The notes: generated from the sequence alone by a model not told the origin. Positions 33,203-42,538 are shown, counted from the stretch's first letter. The stretch: DNA of 64,000 nucleotides from Flavobacteriales bacterium (GCA_016704485.1 JADJAA010000001.1:2046001-2110000); one strand, 5' to 3'. A program made the numbers and translations.

Positions 33203-35008
33203 CTACCCAAGATCCAGATCCAACTCCTTTTGCAGAAGGAACAACGCTGGATTTTTCTCTGCCATCAGTTTGAACTTATCCAAGGTGGTGTAGCGCGGTT
33301 TGGTAACGATCTTTTCCTTGATCACTTCCATCTCCAACGCCATGTCACCCATCTGCCGCCGTAAATAACCCAAAAGCTCCGGTTTCTCCGTGCGCATGTA
33401 GTTCTCCTGGACGTTGTTAACCACAGCGAACGTGATCTTGCTGATACCTACCGCTTGAGGTTCACGACCCGCTAGCGTGGAAGCAACACTGATCTTGCCT
33501 TCATTCTTGATCTTCGCAGTATAATCCCGCCACACTTTCAGCAACAGCGCTGGATTGACCTCCTTTTTAGCGATCAATGCATCAGAGCCATGCTCCGTAT
33601 CCACCGATGCGGCCATCTCTGGTTCCGTTTCCGCAACGGCTTCCATGGAACGTTTAATGCTCACTTGACCGGCCAACCTTCGTTTGGGAACGTAATTATC
33701 CGACCGTGGGCTGCTCGCCGAAATTGGTGCGGTTACTTCTTCCGCTGGGGTTGGTGGTTCTTGCTCCGGGAGCGGCTCCGCTACCACGTTTACCGTTGCA
33801 TTACCGTTCGTTTCGGATCGTACACGCCCATTAGTTGGCGCTACCGCTACGTCAGGACTTTTTTTTTGTGCTTCCGGTAGTGCGGAACTCGGCTGTGGTG
33901 CAGCCACTGTAGCGGCAACATTCACGTTGCACAATTGGATCAATGCAAGCTCAACCAGTAGTCGTGGTTCCTTGCTCAACTTGTATTGGGTGTCGGTCTG
34001 TGCCAACTTATCCAATCCTTGTATGATCAACGCTCGGTCTGCCGCTTGCGCTTGCTCGCCGTAACGCTTGGTAAGATCTTCACTTACTTCCAGCAACGGT
34101 AATGTCCGTGGATCTTGGCTCACGAGCAGATCGCGGAAATGCCGACCAAGTCCGGTAACGAACAAATGCCCATCGAAGCCTTGTTGCAGAATGCTGTTGT
34201 ACTCGACCAACGCGGCAGCGCTATCGCCAGCAATGATGTTATCCGTGATCCGGAAATAGTGCTCGTGATCAAGTACGTTCAAATTGCTCAGAACATCCTT
34301 GTAGGTCAATGTGTTCCCAGCGAAACTCACCAACTGGTCGAAAATGCTCAATGCATCGCGCAGGCCGCCATCCGCTTTTTTGGCAATGGTGTGCAAGGCT
34401 TGTGGCTCGGCCGTAATGCCTTCTTTAGTTGCAATATCGCTTAAGTGCTTGCTGATGTCCGCCACAGTGATCCGCCGGAAATCAAAAACTTGGCAGCGAC
34501 TTAAAATTGTGGGTATGATCTTGTGCTTCTCCGTGGTTGCCAAAATGAAAATTGCATAGCTTGGTGGCTCTTCCAAAGTTTTCAAAAATGCATTGAAAGC
34601 TTGGGGACTTAGCATGTGTACCTCGTCAATGATGTACACCTTCTTGGCACCCACTTGCGGTGCAATACTTACTTGCAAGATCAAGCTTCGGATATCTTCT
34701 ACACTGTTATTGCTGGCGGCATCCAGCTCGAAGATGTTGAGGCTATGTCCATCATCCATGTCCTTGCAGGGAGCGCAGGTGCCGCAGGCCTCCACGTTCG
34801 CGCTCAGGTTCTCGCAGTTGATGGTCCGGGCCAGAATGCGCGCACACGTGGTCTTGCCCACACCGCGTGGCCCGGTGAACAGGAACGCTTGCGCGAGATG
34901 ATCGCTTTTAATGGCATTCTTCAATGTGCCGGTAACGGCCTCTTGCCCAACGACCGTATCAAAGGTGGCTGGCCGGTACTTTCTGGCACTAACAACGAAC
35001 TGCTCCAT
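33203..35008 (-). CDS. dnaX: DNA polymerase III subunit gamma/tau
   Basis: 601 residues. The AAA+ clamp-loader domain spans ~1-360: RPATFDTVVGQEAVTGTLKNAI, Walker A GPRGVGKTT (~45), a four-cysteine zinc site starting at CENLSANVEACGTCAPC, Walker B VYIIDEVHM, and the sensor TLSRCQVFDFRRI. A Pro/Glu/Ala-rich linker (~370-480) and a C-terminal region of ~120 residues follow. It loads the sliding clamp and binds the polymerase. The ATG at 35008 starts the family N-terminus MEQFVVSARKYRP; a longer in-frame start at 35044 adds residues without homology. No frameshift slippery run for a short gamma form was noticed. Confidence 0.95.
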   Translation of the reverse strand: MEQFVVSARKYRPATFDTVVGQEAVTGTLKNAIKSDHLAQAFLFTGPRGVGKTTCARILARTINCENLSANVEACGTCAPCKDMDDGHSLNIFELDAASNNSVEDIRSLILQVSIAPQVGAKKVYIIDEVHMLSPQAFNAFLKTLEEPPSYAIFILATTEKHKIIPTILSRCQVFDFRRITVADISKHLSDIATKEGITAEPQALHTIAKKADGGLRDALSIFDQLVSFAGNTLTYKDVLSNLNVLDHEHYFRITDNIIAGDSAAALVEYNSILQQGFDGHLFVTGLGRHFRDLLVSQDPRTLPLLEVSEDLTKRYGEQAQAADRALIIQGLDKLAQTDTQYKLSKEPRLLVELALIQLCNVNVAATVAAPQPSSALPEAQKKSPDVAVAPTNGRVRSETNGNATVNVVAEPLPEQEPPTPAEEVTAPISASSPRSDNYVPKRRLAGQVSIKRSMEAVAETEPEMAASVDTEHGSDALIAKKEVNPALLLKVWRDYTAKIKNEGKISVASTLAGREPQAVGISKITFAVVNNVQENYMRTEKPELLGYLRRQMGDMALEMEVIKEKIVTKPRYTTLDKFKLMAEKNPALFLLQKELDLDLG

Positions 35009-35080
35009 GGATCGCAGCGAAGGTACACGCCACAAAGTGCCCAACGAAGGATAGATCTTAACAGGTGTGGAAAAGGGTGG

Positions 35081-35239
35081 TTATTCAACCACAAATGCAC
35101 TACCAGCTAGCCATGTTGTGCCATCGGTAAGGTGGAGGTAGTACATTCCGGTTTGGAGGTGTGTGATTAATGAAGTGTGCATAGTGATCGGGGTCATAGG
35201 CACGCATTTGTCCTTGGTGGGCAAGTTGACAGCTAACAT
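35081..35239 (-). pseudogene. orphan T9SS sorting-domain remnant
   Basis: A 52-codon open frame (ATG 35239, TAA 35081-35083) whose translation ends HLQTGMYYLHLTDGTTWLAG ... FVVE. That is the terminal beta-strands of a type A T9SS sorting domain ('aaGvYyvrl.dg'). There is no upstream protein in frame: AT-rich non-coding sequence lies before it. It is best read as the 3' stub of a deleted cargo gene, between the rpsF promoter and dnaX. It could still be translated as a small peptide, but there is no signal peptide. Confidence 0.65.
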
Positions 35240-35368
35240 TGATTTTTATATCTAAATACCCGAAATTCAGATACTTAGGTCGATTCGCTGTTTGCGGAGA
35301 GGTAGGTCTCGCCGCAATTGACCATTCCACATTCTACATTCTTCATTCTAAATTCCTCCGGCATCCCT

Positions 35369-35376
35369 TACATTTG
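35369..35376 (+). promoter_or_regulatory. -7 promoter element of the rpsF operon
   Basis: TACATTTG, exact TAnnTTTG, 23 bases before the rpsF ATG. Confidence 0.65.
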
Positions 35377-35399
35377 CGCCCCAATTTCAACCTAACAAC

Positions 35400-35762
35400 A
35401 TGACCAATAGGTACGAAACCGTCTTCATTTTAACTCCCGTTTTGTCTGAGGACCAGACAAAGGAGACGGTAAAAAAATTCAAAGACCTGATCAAAGCAGG
35501 CAATGGCACGGTCCGCCATGAAGAGAACTGGGGGATGCGCAAACTTGCATATCCCATCCAGAAGAAGTCAACCGGCTTCTACTACCTGTTCGAGTTCGAT
35601 TGCGAAGCTGAACTTATCGCGAAGCTCGAAACTGAATTCCGCCGCGATGAACGTGTTATCCGCTTCCTCACGATCGTGATGGACAAGCACCACGTTGATT
35701 TCGCAGAGAAACACCGCACCAAAGCGGTGAAGAAAGAACCCGTTGAATCCCTAAAAGCGTAA
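35400..35762 (+). CDS. rpsF: 30S ribosomal protein S6
   Basis: 120 residues with the S6 pattern: N-terminal RYETVFILTPVLSEDQ, the middle WGMRKLAYPIQKKSTGFYYLFEF, and VIRFLTIVMDKH. S6 binds the 30S platform with S18. It is the first gene of the usual Bacteroidota rpsF-rpsR-rplI operon, 4 bases ahead of rpsR, with a clear promoter upstream. Confidence 0.97.
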   Translation: MTNRYETVFILTPVLSEDQTKETVKKFKDLIKAGNGTVRHEENWGMRKLAYPIQKKSTGFYYLFEFDCEAELIAKLETEFRRDERVIRFLTIVMDKHHVDFAEKHRTKAVKKEPVESLKA

Positions 35763-35766
35763 TAAG

Positions 35767-36033
35767 ATGGCATCAGACAACGAGATCCGTTACCTAACGC
35801 CGATCGCTATTGAAACGAACAAGGAGAAGTACTGTCGTTTCAAGAAGATGGGGATCACCTACATCGACTACAAGGACGCAGACTTTTTGCTTCGTTTCGT
35901 GAACGAACAAGGCAAGATCCTTCCTCGCCGGTTGACCGGTACAAGCCTTAAGTATCAGCGTAAAGTTGGTCAAGCGATCAAGCGTAGCCGCCATTTGGCG
36001 CTAATGCCGTACGTGGCCGACATGCTTAAATAA
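35767..36033 (+). CDS. rpsR: 30S ribosomal protein S18
   Basis: 88 residues with the S18 core YCRFKKMGITYIDYKD, FVNEQGKILPRRLTGTSLK and QAIKRSRHLALMPYV. It is the partner of S6 on the 30S platform and sits between rpsF and rplI as expected. Confidence 0.97.
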   Translation: MASDNEIRYLTPIAIETNKEKYCRFKKMGITYIDYKDADFLLRFVNEQGKILPRRLTGTSLKYQRKVGQAIKRSRHLALMPYVADMLK

Positions 36034-36044
36034 GAACTACGACA

Positions 36045-36491
36045 ATGGAGATCATCCTAAAACAAGACGTAGAACATTTGGGCTACGCGAATGATGTGGT
36101 AAAAGTGAAGGAAGGGTACGCCCGTAACTTCCTCTTGCCACGTGGTTTGGCGATCAGCGCCACGCCAAGCGAAAAGAAGCAATTGGCCGAGACCTTGAAA
36201 CAACGCGCTCACAAAGAGGCGAAGATCAAGGACGAAGCCATCAAGATCGCTGACGGACTGGAGAACAAGACTTTGAAGATCGGTGCGAAAGCAGGTGAAG
36301 CAGGGAAGATCTTCGGTAGCGTTAACACCATCCAGATCGCCGATGCCATCCGCGCACTCGGTTTCGAGGTGGACCGTAAGAACATCAAACTGAAAGGTGA
36401 AGCCATCAAGAACCTCGGTAAATACGAGGCGGAGGTTGTGTTCCACCGCGATGTGATCCGCACCATTCCTTTCGATGTAGTGGAGGAGTGA
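36045..36491 (+). CDS. rplI: 50S ribosomal protein L9
   Basis: 148 residues with N-terminal MEIILKQDVEHLGYANDVV, VKEGYARNFLLPRGLA, and a linker helix followed by the C-terminal domain (IFGSVNTIQIADAI ... IKNLGKYEAEV). Last gene of the operon; a strong terminator follows after 22 bases. Confidence 0.97.
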   Translation: MEIILKQDVEHLGYANDVVKVKEGYARNFLLPRGLAISATPSEKKQLAETLKQRAHKEAKIKDEAIKIADGLENKTLKIGAKAGEAGKIFGSVNTIQIADAIRALGFEVDRKNIKLKGEAIKNLGKYEAEVVFHRDVIRTIPFDVVEE

Positions 36492-36513
36492 TCCTGAATA
36501 GAAATACGAAATA

Positions 36514-36540
36514 GAAAAGGGCCTTTCGGGGCCCTTTTTA
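36514..36540 (+). terminator. rho-independent terminator of the rpsF operon
   Basis: AAAAGGGCC/GGGCCCTTTT hairpin with a short loop, followed by further T and A. Confidence 0.9.
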
Positions 36541-36563
36541 TATTTCAAGTAGTCGTGATCGTT

Positions 36564-37586
36564 CTATGTCAAGATCATGTTCTGCGGTTGGATCGGCGCT
36601 GGAATATCGCGTTCATCCAGCATCTCGCGCAGATCGATCTCGATGGTCCGAGTGAGTGCAGTGATCGGCACGTCGTTCACGCTACCCTCGAACGGGTTCT
36701 CGGTGCTTTCGCCAATGCGCTCGATCATGTTGAACACCCAAGCGACCAATGCGCTGAAGGGTATGGTCATCCATACGAAGCCCTCACCAAGTTTTGCGAA
36801 TTCGCCTAACATCCCGAAGGGAACCATGAAAACGAACAAACGCACGAACATCAGGTTCAGTGTAGCAAATTGCCGGGGGTAAGGAAAATTCTTGATCCGT
36901 TCGCATTTACCCTGATGGTCGTACAGGGTAACCAACATTCCTTGCATCTCCATATGACGGAAGTCCTCGATCAAGCCTTGGTCCAACAGTTCGCGTAATG
37001 CCTTGCTTTGGTAGGCGATCAACTGTGTGGCAACATTGCTCTTTGCTAGCACACTGGCTTTTTCCGTAGAAGGGATCAGCCCTTCCAATACAGCTTCCAA
37101 TTTGGTATGGCTCTCGTCCAGTTTATACCATTTGTCCACATATTCCTTGTTATAGGATTTGATCATGTGTTCCCATGGTTTCGGTAAGCGCAACTGGAAC
37201 CGCAAGGCATGCAACCAGGCAATATGGCGGTGAATAAGGGCTGTCCGTACGGCATGCAAAGTCTCTTCAGATACAGGGGACGTAGCGTGTTTCGCTGTCA
37301 CGAGATCCTTCGCCATGATACCCCAGGCACGGCTGCTATTCACGATGCCACCGTAGATCTTTCGCGCTTCCCAAAGCCGATCATACGAAGCGTTGTTCTT
37401 GAATCCTGTTATGAACGCCACAGCCGTGCCGATCATGGCGATCGGAACCCATGGGATGGATAGCCATGTCCATCCGAGATAGTGGTAGAGGATGGTAGGG
37501 ATGGACGCAGAGATCAGGAAGAATAGGATATCTCTCCGTGTCCAGCGAATGACCTCAGTGAATGTGTATCTACGTCCAGCGTGCAT
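36564..37586 (-). CDS. bestrophin-like anion channel family protein
   Basis: 340 residues of the bestrophin/UPF0187 family. There are two N-terminal helices (ILFFLISASIPTILYH and a second ~50-66), then NASYDRLWEARKIYGGIVNSSRAW, the family's most conserved segment. Two further helices (~240-285) and a C-terminal FGEST-like GESTENPFEGSVNDVPI follow. Family members form pentameric ion channels. It is convergent with rplI and divergent from the small gene at 37674. Confidence 0.9.
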   Translation of the reverse strand: MHAGRRYTFTEVIRWTRRDILFFLISASIPTILYHYLGWTWLSIPWVPIAMIGTAVAFITGFKNNASYDRLWEARKIYGGIVNSSRAWGIMAKDLVTAKHATSPVSEETLHAVRTALIHRHIAWLHALRFQLRLPKPWEHMIKSYNKEYVDKWYKLDESHTKLEAVLEGLIPSTEKASVLAKSNVATQLIAYQSKALRELLDQGLIEDFRHMEMQGMLVTLYDHQGKCERIKNFPYPRQFATLNLMFVRLFVFMVPFGMLGEFAKLGEGFVWMTIPFSALVAWVFNMIERIGESTENPFEGSVNDVPITALTRTIEIDLREMLDERDIPAPIQPQNMILT

Positions 37587-37660
37587 GATGGTTTATTACG
37601 GGTCGCAATGTACAGGTGGAATAATGATGATCATCATGCCCTCAGGTCACATATTGGACC

Positions 37661-37668
37661 TAAATTTG
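37661..37668 (+). promoter_or_regulatory. -7 element giving a near-leaderless transcript
   Basis: TAAATTTG, exact TAnnTTTG, ending 5 bases before the ATG at 37674. Confidence 0.6.
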
Positions 37669-37673
37669 GCCCG

Positions 37674-38051
37674 ATGGTGCGTGCATCCGGTTTAGCAGTG
37701 CTTCTCATGTTCATGGGTATGCTCGTTGCGCCGTTGGCTGTCTTGGTGGAATTTCATGTGCATCGGGCACAGATCGAAAAGGAACTGTGTGTGCAGCGCG
37801 ATGTTGTCGAGACCATGCGTACATGCCATGGCGAATGCCAACTTTCCAAACGCTTCAATGCGCTGGAGCAAGAATCCCAGAAAGAGTTCCCTGTAGAACG
37901 TATAAGCGTACGATTGGAACCACAGGTACCCGTTGCGCATGCACCCGCTTTGTTGCTTTTCAGCGTTGAAGAACGCTTATTCCCTGATCTGGATGCAGCG
38001 GTATCCACAGGGTTCCCACCGACTTCTGAGCCAGTGCCGTGGCTATCGTAA
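37674..38051 (+). CDS. small membrane-anchored protein with CxxxC motif, possibly copper-related
   Basis: 125 residues with one N-terminal helix (GLAVLLMFMGMLVAPLAVLV), then IEKELCVQRDVVETMRTCHGECQLSKRFNALEQ. This resembles a group of small Bacteroidota proteins with a conserved Cys...CxGxCxLxK pattern. The three cysteines (about residues 45-62) could bind copper or another soft metal. The start is fixed by the promoter just upstream; an earlier in-frame ATG at 37581 lies ahead of it. It precedes an outer-membrane protein and an MbnP-like lipoprotein, which supports a metal role. Function is inferred. Confidence 0.72.
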   Translation: MVRASGLAVLLMFMGMLVAPLAVLVEFHVHRAQIEKELCVQRDVVETMRTCHGECQLSKRFNALEQESQKEFPVERISVRLEPQVPVAHAPALLLFSVEERLFPDLDAAVSTGFPPTSEPVPWLS

Positions 38052-38214
38052 TACAAGGCCCTACTCCGGGCTTTTAGGTCGATGATAACGATGTATTGAG
38101 CGGAACGGTTCACGCTATGGAAATATATGTGCCGAGCGCTCTTGCCCACCGTGATCCACCCTATTTTCAACATTTCTCTTAGTCAACCCTGATCAGGTTC
38201 CTCGATCATTACTC

Positions 38215-39171
38215 ATGAAGACCTTAGTGGTCGCATGGTCGCTGCTTTTGCTGCCGACCTTGGCCCAAGCTTGCGATGTGTGCGGTATTTTCCTCGGAAT
38301 ACAGCCCAATGACCGCATGAACTCCATTTCCTTGATGTACCGCTACCGCCATTTAGGAGGTGATATCCGCGTCCCGGCCAATGTGGGTAGTCTGCTGAAA
38401 CATGGTGGCGACGGTATTGTTGCTACGCCCGAAGAACGCACGATCCGTTACCGGGAACTCTACCAAGTGGCCGAACTACGTGGAGAATTCTGGATCGGTA
38501 ACAAAGTTGCCATACTGGCTTCTTTGCCGATGGTGAACAATTACAGAGCGATAGACGGTGTGCGTACAACAGACATCTACGGCATCGGTGATCCCTTGTT
38601 GATTGCGCGCTACCAAGTTGTCAATACGAAGTGCCTGACCCCGGATGAAAAGGTGGTGCACAGGCTTATGCTGGGTGCAGGTGCAAAGATCCCCTTGGGG
38701 CATACAAATGCTACATACCAGGATACTGAAGTGGATGTGGACCAACAGCCCGGAACAGGGACGTGGGATCTGCTCGCTTCACTGGAATACAAGGTGCGCT
38801 ACAAACGCACTGGTGCTGGTGTTTCGGCCGTAGCTAGATACAATACGGCTAATGCTGATGCTTACCAGTTAGGCCATGGCCTTAGTACTACCGCAGAGTT
38901 GTTCCGCCGATACGATATCGGTGACAACTGGAAGATAATGCCCTCCATTGGTGCATACCACGAATGGTCCGGAATGGATGCTGAGCACAATAATGTCGTG
39001 CAAGGTACCGGTAGTTCAACCCTATTTTCCCACTTAGGAACCAGAGCCTGGTGGCGTTCTTGGGGCATCTCAGCAACTTTCCAGTATGCCGTTGCGCATA
39101 ACCTAGGAGCGTTGATGGTGCCGAACAAGGAACGTGTAGTCCTCGGTCTTACGTACAACATCAACAATTAG
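38215..39171 (+). CDS. outer-membrane beta-barrel-like protein paired with MbnP
   Basis: 318 residues with a signal peptide (MKTLVVAWSLLLLPTLAQA). A CDVCGIF motif follows at the mature N-terminus (CxxC, residues 20-23), then many amphipathic strands (SISLMYRYRHLGG, VSAVARYNTANADAY, WGISATFQYAVAHNLG) and a terminal LGLTYNINN. It reads as an outer-membrane barrel with an N-terminal CxxC that could bind a metal. The stop is 7 bases before the MbnP-like gene, so they are cotranscribed. I know no precise family name. Confidence 0.78.
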   Translation: MKTLVVAWSLLLLPTLAQACDVCGIFLGIQPNDRMNSISLMYRYRHLGGDIRVPANVGSLLKHGGDGIVATPEERTIRYRELYQVAELRGEFWIGNKVAILASLPMVNNYRAIDGVRTTDIYGIGDPLLIARYQVVNTKCLTPDEKVVHRLMLGAGAKIPLGHTNATYQDTEVDVDQQPGTGTWDLLASLEYKVRYKRTGAGVSAVARYNTANADAYQLGHGLSTTAELFRRYDIGDNWKIMPSIGAYHEWSGMDAEHNNVVQGTGSSTLFSHLGTRAWWRSWGISATFQYAVAHNLGALMVPNKERVVLGLTYNINN

Positions 39172-39178
39172 AACTCGA

Positions 39179-39937
39179 ATGAACACCAAACTTTTGACCA
39201 TTGCCGTATTGATCGGCATCACCTTCGTTGCCTGTAAAAAGGATGATCCTGTTGAACCTACGCCAGCACCAATGGTTACGACAGGTACGGCGGCCATGTC
39301 CTTCAACTTCATGTACGGTACCACACCATTCACATTGGGTAATACCTATATGGATGGCGCTGGCAACAATGTACGTTTTGATAATGTGAAATTCTACGTT
39401 TCCGATATTGAACTGCATGATGATGTGGATGTGACCATTGCTGAATTCAACGATGTCTTTTTATTGGTGGATGCCAGTGCTGCAAGTAATTCATTCACGC
39501 TTGGCACCATGGATGCACAGCATATCCACGAGGCTCATTTCTCATTGGGTCTGAACAACACCGTGAATCACGCCGATCCGTTGATTGCAATTTATCCGCT
39601 GAATGTACCCGAGATGCACTGGAGCTGGAGCCCCACCGCTGGTTATAAATTCTTGGTGATCGAGGGTATTGTTGATGGTAACAACGATGGCGATTTCGAT
39701 GATACGGAAGACCTTGGTGTAGAATACCATTGTGCCACGGATGCCATGCTTCGCGAAGCACATATCCATGTGCATGAAACATTGGTCGCTGGAGCTACAC
39801 TTACCATGGCCGCGAACGTGGATGTCGCAACCTTGGTATCTGGCCTTGACTTCATGACTACACCGACATCTCATGGAGGTATGGCTCCGAATGCCATGGC
39901 CATGGATAGTCTTGTCACCTCCATTCAAGGCATGTAA
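39179..39937 (+). CDS. MbnP-like copper-associated lipoprotein
   Basis: 252 residues. A lipoprotein signal (LIGITFVAC, Cys ~19) precedes an MbnP-type domain: MSFNFMYGTTPFTLG, NVRFDNVKFYVSDIEL, IHEAHFSLGLNNTVNH and the tryptophan-rich MHWSWSPTAGYKFLVIEG. MbnP is the periplasmic copper-binding partner of MbnH, which modifies a tryptophan in it; no MbnH-type dihaeme enzyme is in this window. It follows the barrel gene directly and ends at a strong terminator. Confidence 0.85.
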   Translation: MNTKLLTIAVLIGITFVACKKDDPVEPTPAPMVTTGTAAMSFNFMYGTTPFTLGNTYMDGAGNNVRFDNVKFYVSDIELHDDVDVTIAEFNDVFLLVDASAASNSFTLGTMDAQHIHEAHFSLGLNNTVNHADPLIAIYPLNVPEMHWSWSPTAGYKFLVIEGIVDGNNDGDFDDTEDLGVEYHCATDAMLREAHIHVHETLVAGATLTMAANVDVATLVSGLDFMTTPTSHGGMAPNAMAMDSLVTSIQGM

Positions 39938-39956
39938 TAGACATTTTAGACGATCG

Positions 39957-39994
39957 GAACGGGCGGTAAAGCAATTTGCCGCCCGTTCTTTTTT
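39957..39994 (+). terminator. rho-independent terminator of the MbnP operon
   Basis: GAACGGGCGG (39957-39966) pairs with CCGCCCGTTC (39979-39988), followed by six T. Confidence 0.93.
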
Positions 39995-40079
39995 ATGTGG
40001 AATACGTGACTGTAGCGGATTCCCGCAAGTTCTGCCCAAGGCTTTCGCGTTAACGCTTTTAACCTCCGACCATAACCCG

Positions 40080-40087
40080 TAAATTCG
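40080..40087 (+). promoter_or_regulatory. probable -7 element of aconitase
   Basis: TAAATTCG, one mismatch from TAnnTTTG, 21 bases before the ATG at 40109. Confidence 0.45.
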
Positions 40088-40108
40088 CGCCACATTCCAC
40101 TTAAGCCT

Positions 40109-42382
40109 ATGTCCAAGATATTCGACCTTGATATGATCAACGCGGTCTATGATCGCTACCCCGCACGTGTTGCTGCAGCGCGTAAAATTCTTGGCAAGCC
40201 ACTTACGCTAACTGAAAAGATCCTTTACACCCACCTCTGGGACGGTGAAGCTACCCAAGTGTTGAAGCGCGGTGTGGATTATGTCGATTTTGCTCCGGAC
40301 CGGGTTGCCATGCAGGACGCGACCGCCCAAATGGCGCTGTTGCAATTCAGTACCACCGGCCGCAAACAAGTTGCTGTGCCAAGCACCGTGCATTGCGATC
40401 ACTTGATCCAAGCCCGCGTTGGTGCCAAGGAAGACCTGAAAGAAGCGCTGTTGAAGAGCAACGAGGTGTTCAATTTCCTGGAGAGCATCAGCAATAAATA
40501 CGGTATCGGTTTCTGGAAACCCGGTGCAGGTATCATTCACCAAGTGGTTCTGGAGCAATACGCGTTCCCAGGTGGCATGATGATCGGAACGGATAGCCAT
40601 ACGGTGAATGCCGGTGGTCTGGGCATGGTCGCTATTGGCGTTGGTGGTGCCGATGCGTGTGATGTGATGTCCGGCCTTGCGTGGGAACTGAAATTCCCGA
40701 AATTGATCGGTGTGAAATTGACCGGAAAACTGAACGGCTGGGCGAGCAGTAAGGACGTTATCCTGAAGGTCGCTGGAATTCTTACCGTGAAAGGTGGAAC
40801 GGGTGCGATCGTGGAATATTTCGGCCCTGGTGCGGAAAGCTTGAGCTGTACGGGTAAAGGAACCATTTGCAATATGGGCGCTGAGATCGGTGCCACCACC
40901 AGTACGTTCGGCTATGACGATAGCATGCGCCGTTACCTCAAAGGTACCGGCCGTGCGGATCTTGCTGCAATGGCTGATGCAGTGGCCGAACATTTGAATG
41001 GCGATGCCGAGGTATATGCACATCCAGAGAAGTATTTCGATCAAGTGATCGAGCTCGATCTTAGTACGTTGGAGCCCCACGTGAACGGACCGTTCACCCC
41101 GGACCTCGCATGGCCGATCAGCAAGTTCGCCGCTGCGGTAAAAGAGAACAACTGGCCCGAGAAGCTCGAAGTGGGCCTGATCGGATCCTGTACGAATAGT
41201 AGCTACGAGGACCTTACCCGTAGCGCTTCACTTGCCCAACAAGCTGTGGACAAGAAATTGAAAGTGCAAAGTGAATTCACCATTACACCAGGTAGTGAAC
41301 AGGTGCGTTATACCGCAGAGCGTGATGGAATTCTCGATACGTTCGAGAAGATCGGTGGGGTGGTGCTGGCGAACGCTTGCGGACCTTGCATTGGTCAATG
41401 GGCGCGTCATTCCAATGACCCTAACCGTAAGAACAGCATCATCACAAGCTTCAACCGCAACTTCGCGAAGCGGAATGATGGCAACCCGAATACCCACGCA
41501 TTTGTGGCAAGTCCTGAGATCGTAACGGCATTGGCCATTGCCGGTCACCTTTCATTCAATCCATTGACGGATGAGTTGGTGAATGAAGAGGGTAAGAAGG
41601 TAAAACTTGATGAACCGAAAGGAATTGAACTTCCACCAAAAGGTTTCGATGTGAAGGACGCTGGTTACAAAGCCCCTGCTGCCGATGGTAGCGCAGTTGA
41701 AGTGATCGTTAAGCCCGATAGTGAACGCTTGCAATTGTTGGAGCCTTTCAAACCTTGGAACGGAAAGAACATCCTGGATGCAGTTCTATTGATCAAAGCA
41801 CAGGGAAAGTGCACAACGGACCATATCAGCATGGCTGGCCCTTGGTTGCGTTATCGCGGCCATTTGGATAATATCAGTAACAACACGTTGATCGGAGCTA
41901 CTAACGCTTTTGGCGGAGCAACCGATAAAGTGAAGAACCAATTGGATGGATCGTACGGTTCGGTGCCAGCTACGCAACGCGCATACAAAGCGGCGGGTGT
42001 ACCAAGTGTGGTTGTTGGAGACCACAACTATGGTGAAGGATCCAGTCGTGAACATGCTGCCATGCAACCACGGTTCTTAGGGGTTAGTACTGTTCTGGTG
42101 AAGAGCTTCGCACGGATCCACGAGACCAACCTCAAGAAGCAAGGGATGTTGGGACTAACATTCGCCAATGAATCCGATTACGACAAGATCCAAGAGGATG
42201 ACCGCATCGACTTCATCGACCTCGTTGACTTTGCCCCGGGTAAACCATTGACCCTGTTGTTCAAGCATAAGGACGGTTCCTCGGACGCGATCAAGTGCAA
42301 CCATACCTACAATGCTGCGCAGGTGGGTTGGTTCAAAGCCGGTAGTGCATTGAATATCATTCGTGCTGAACAGAACAATTGA
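40109..42382 (+). CDS. aconitate hydratase (mitochondrial-like type)
   Basis: 757 residues. The three cluster-ligating cysteines are visible in LIGSCTNSSYEDL (one) and NACGPCIGQW (two), for the [4Fe-4S] centre. Other conserved blocks are GTDSHTVNAGGLGM, KGTICNMGAEIGATTS, CTTDHISMAGPW and GEGSSREHAAMQPR. It interconverts citrate and isocitrate in the TCA cycle. Length and motifs fit the mitochondrial aconitase group rather than AcnA of ~890 residues or AcnB. It is a single-gene unit between a strong upstream terminator and the OmpA-family gene. Confidence 0.96.
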   Translation: MSKIFDLDMINAVYDRYPARVAAARKILGKPLTLTEKILYTHLWDGEATQVLKRGVDYVDFAPDRVAMQDATAQMALLQFSTTGRKQVAVPSTVHCDHLIQARVGAKEDLKEALLKSNEVFNFLESISNKYGIGFWKPGAGIIHQVVLEQYAFPGGMMIGTDSHTVNAGGLGMVAIGVGGADACDVMSGLAWELKFPKLIGVKLTGKLNGWASSKDVILKVAGILTVKGGTGAIVEYFGPGAESLSCTGKGTICNMGAEIGATTSTFGYDDSMRRYLKGTGRADLAAMADAVAEHLNGDAEVYAHPEKYFDQVIELDLSTLEPHVNGPFTPDLAWPISKFAAAVKENNWPEKLEVGLIGSCTNSSYEDLTRSASLAQQAVDKKLKVQSEFTITPGSEQVRYTAERDGILDTFEKIGGVVLANACGPCIGQWARHSNDPNRKNSIITSFNRNFAKRNDGNPNTHAFVASPEIVTALAIAGHLSFNPLTDELVNEEGKKVKLDEPKGIELPPKGFDVKDAGYKAPAADGSAVEVIVKPDSERLQLLEPFKPWNGKNILDAVLLIKAQGKCTTDHISMAGPWLRYRGHLDNISNNTLIGATNAFGGATDKVKNQLDGSYGSVPATQRAYKAAGVPSVVVGDHNYGEGSSREHAAMQPRFLGVSTVLVKSFARIHETNLKKQGMLGLTFANESDYDKIQEDDRIDFIDLVDFAPGKPLTLLFKHKDGSSDAIKCNHTYNAAQVGWFKAGSALNIIRAEQNN

Positions 42383-42538
42383 TCCACTTCGGTGGTGATC
42401 ATTCTTTGGCTAAATACCAGTGGATGTTGTTCCGGAATTCAAGGCGGGGAGCCATTTCGGCACACTATTCGTAAGGCAAGTGCCGCGCCTTGCCTAAATT
42501 GGCGCACCTTTTACAGAAGACCTATAGCCTAATTGAAC

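Noticed and set aside
40208..41080. Antisense open frame of 290 codons inside aconitase
   Set aside because: Mirror of a highly conserved gene; histidine/threonine-rich shadow translation without family.
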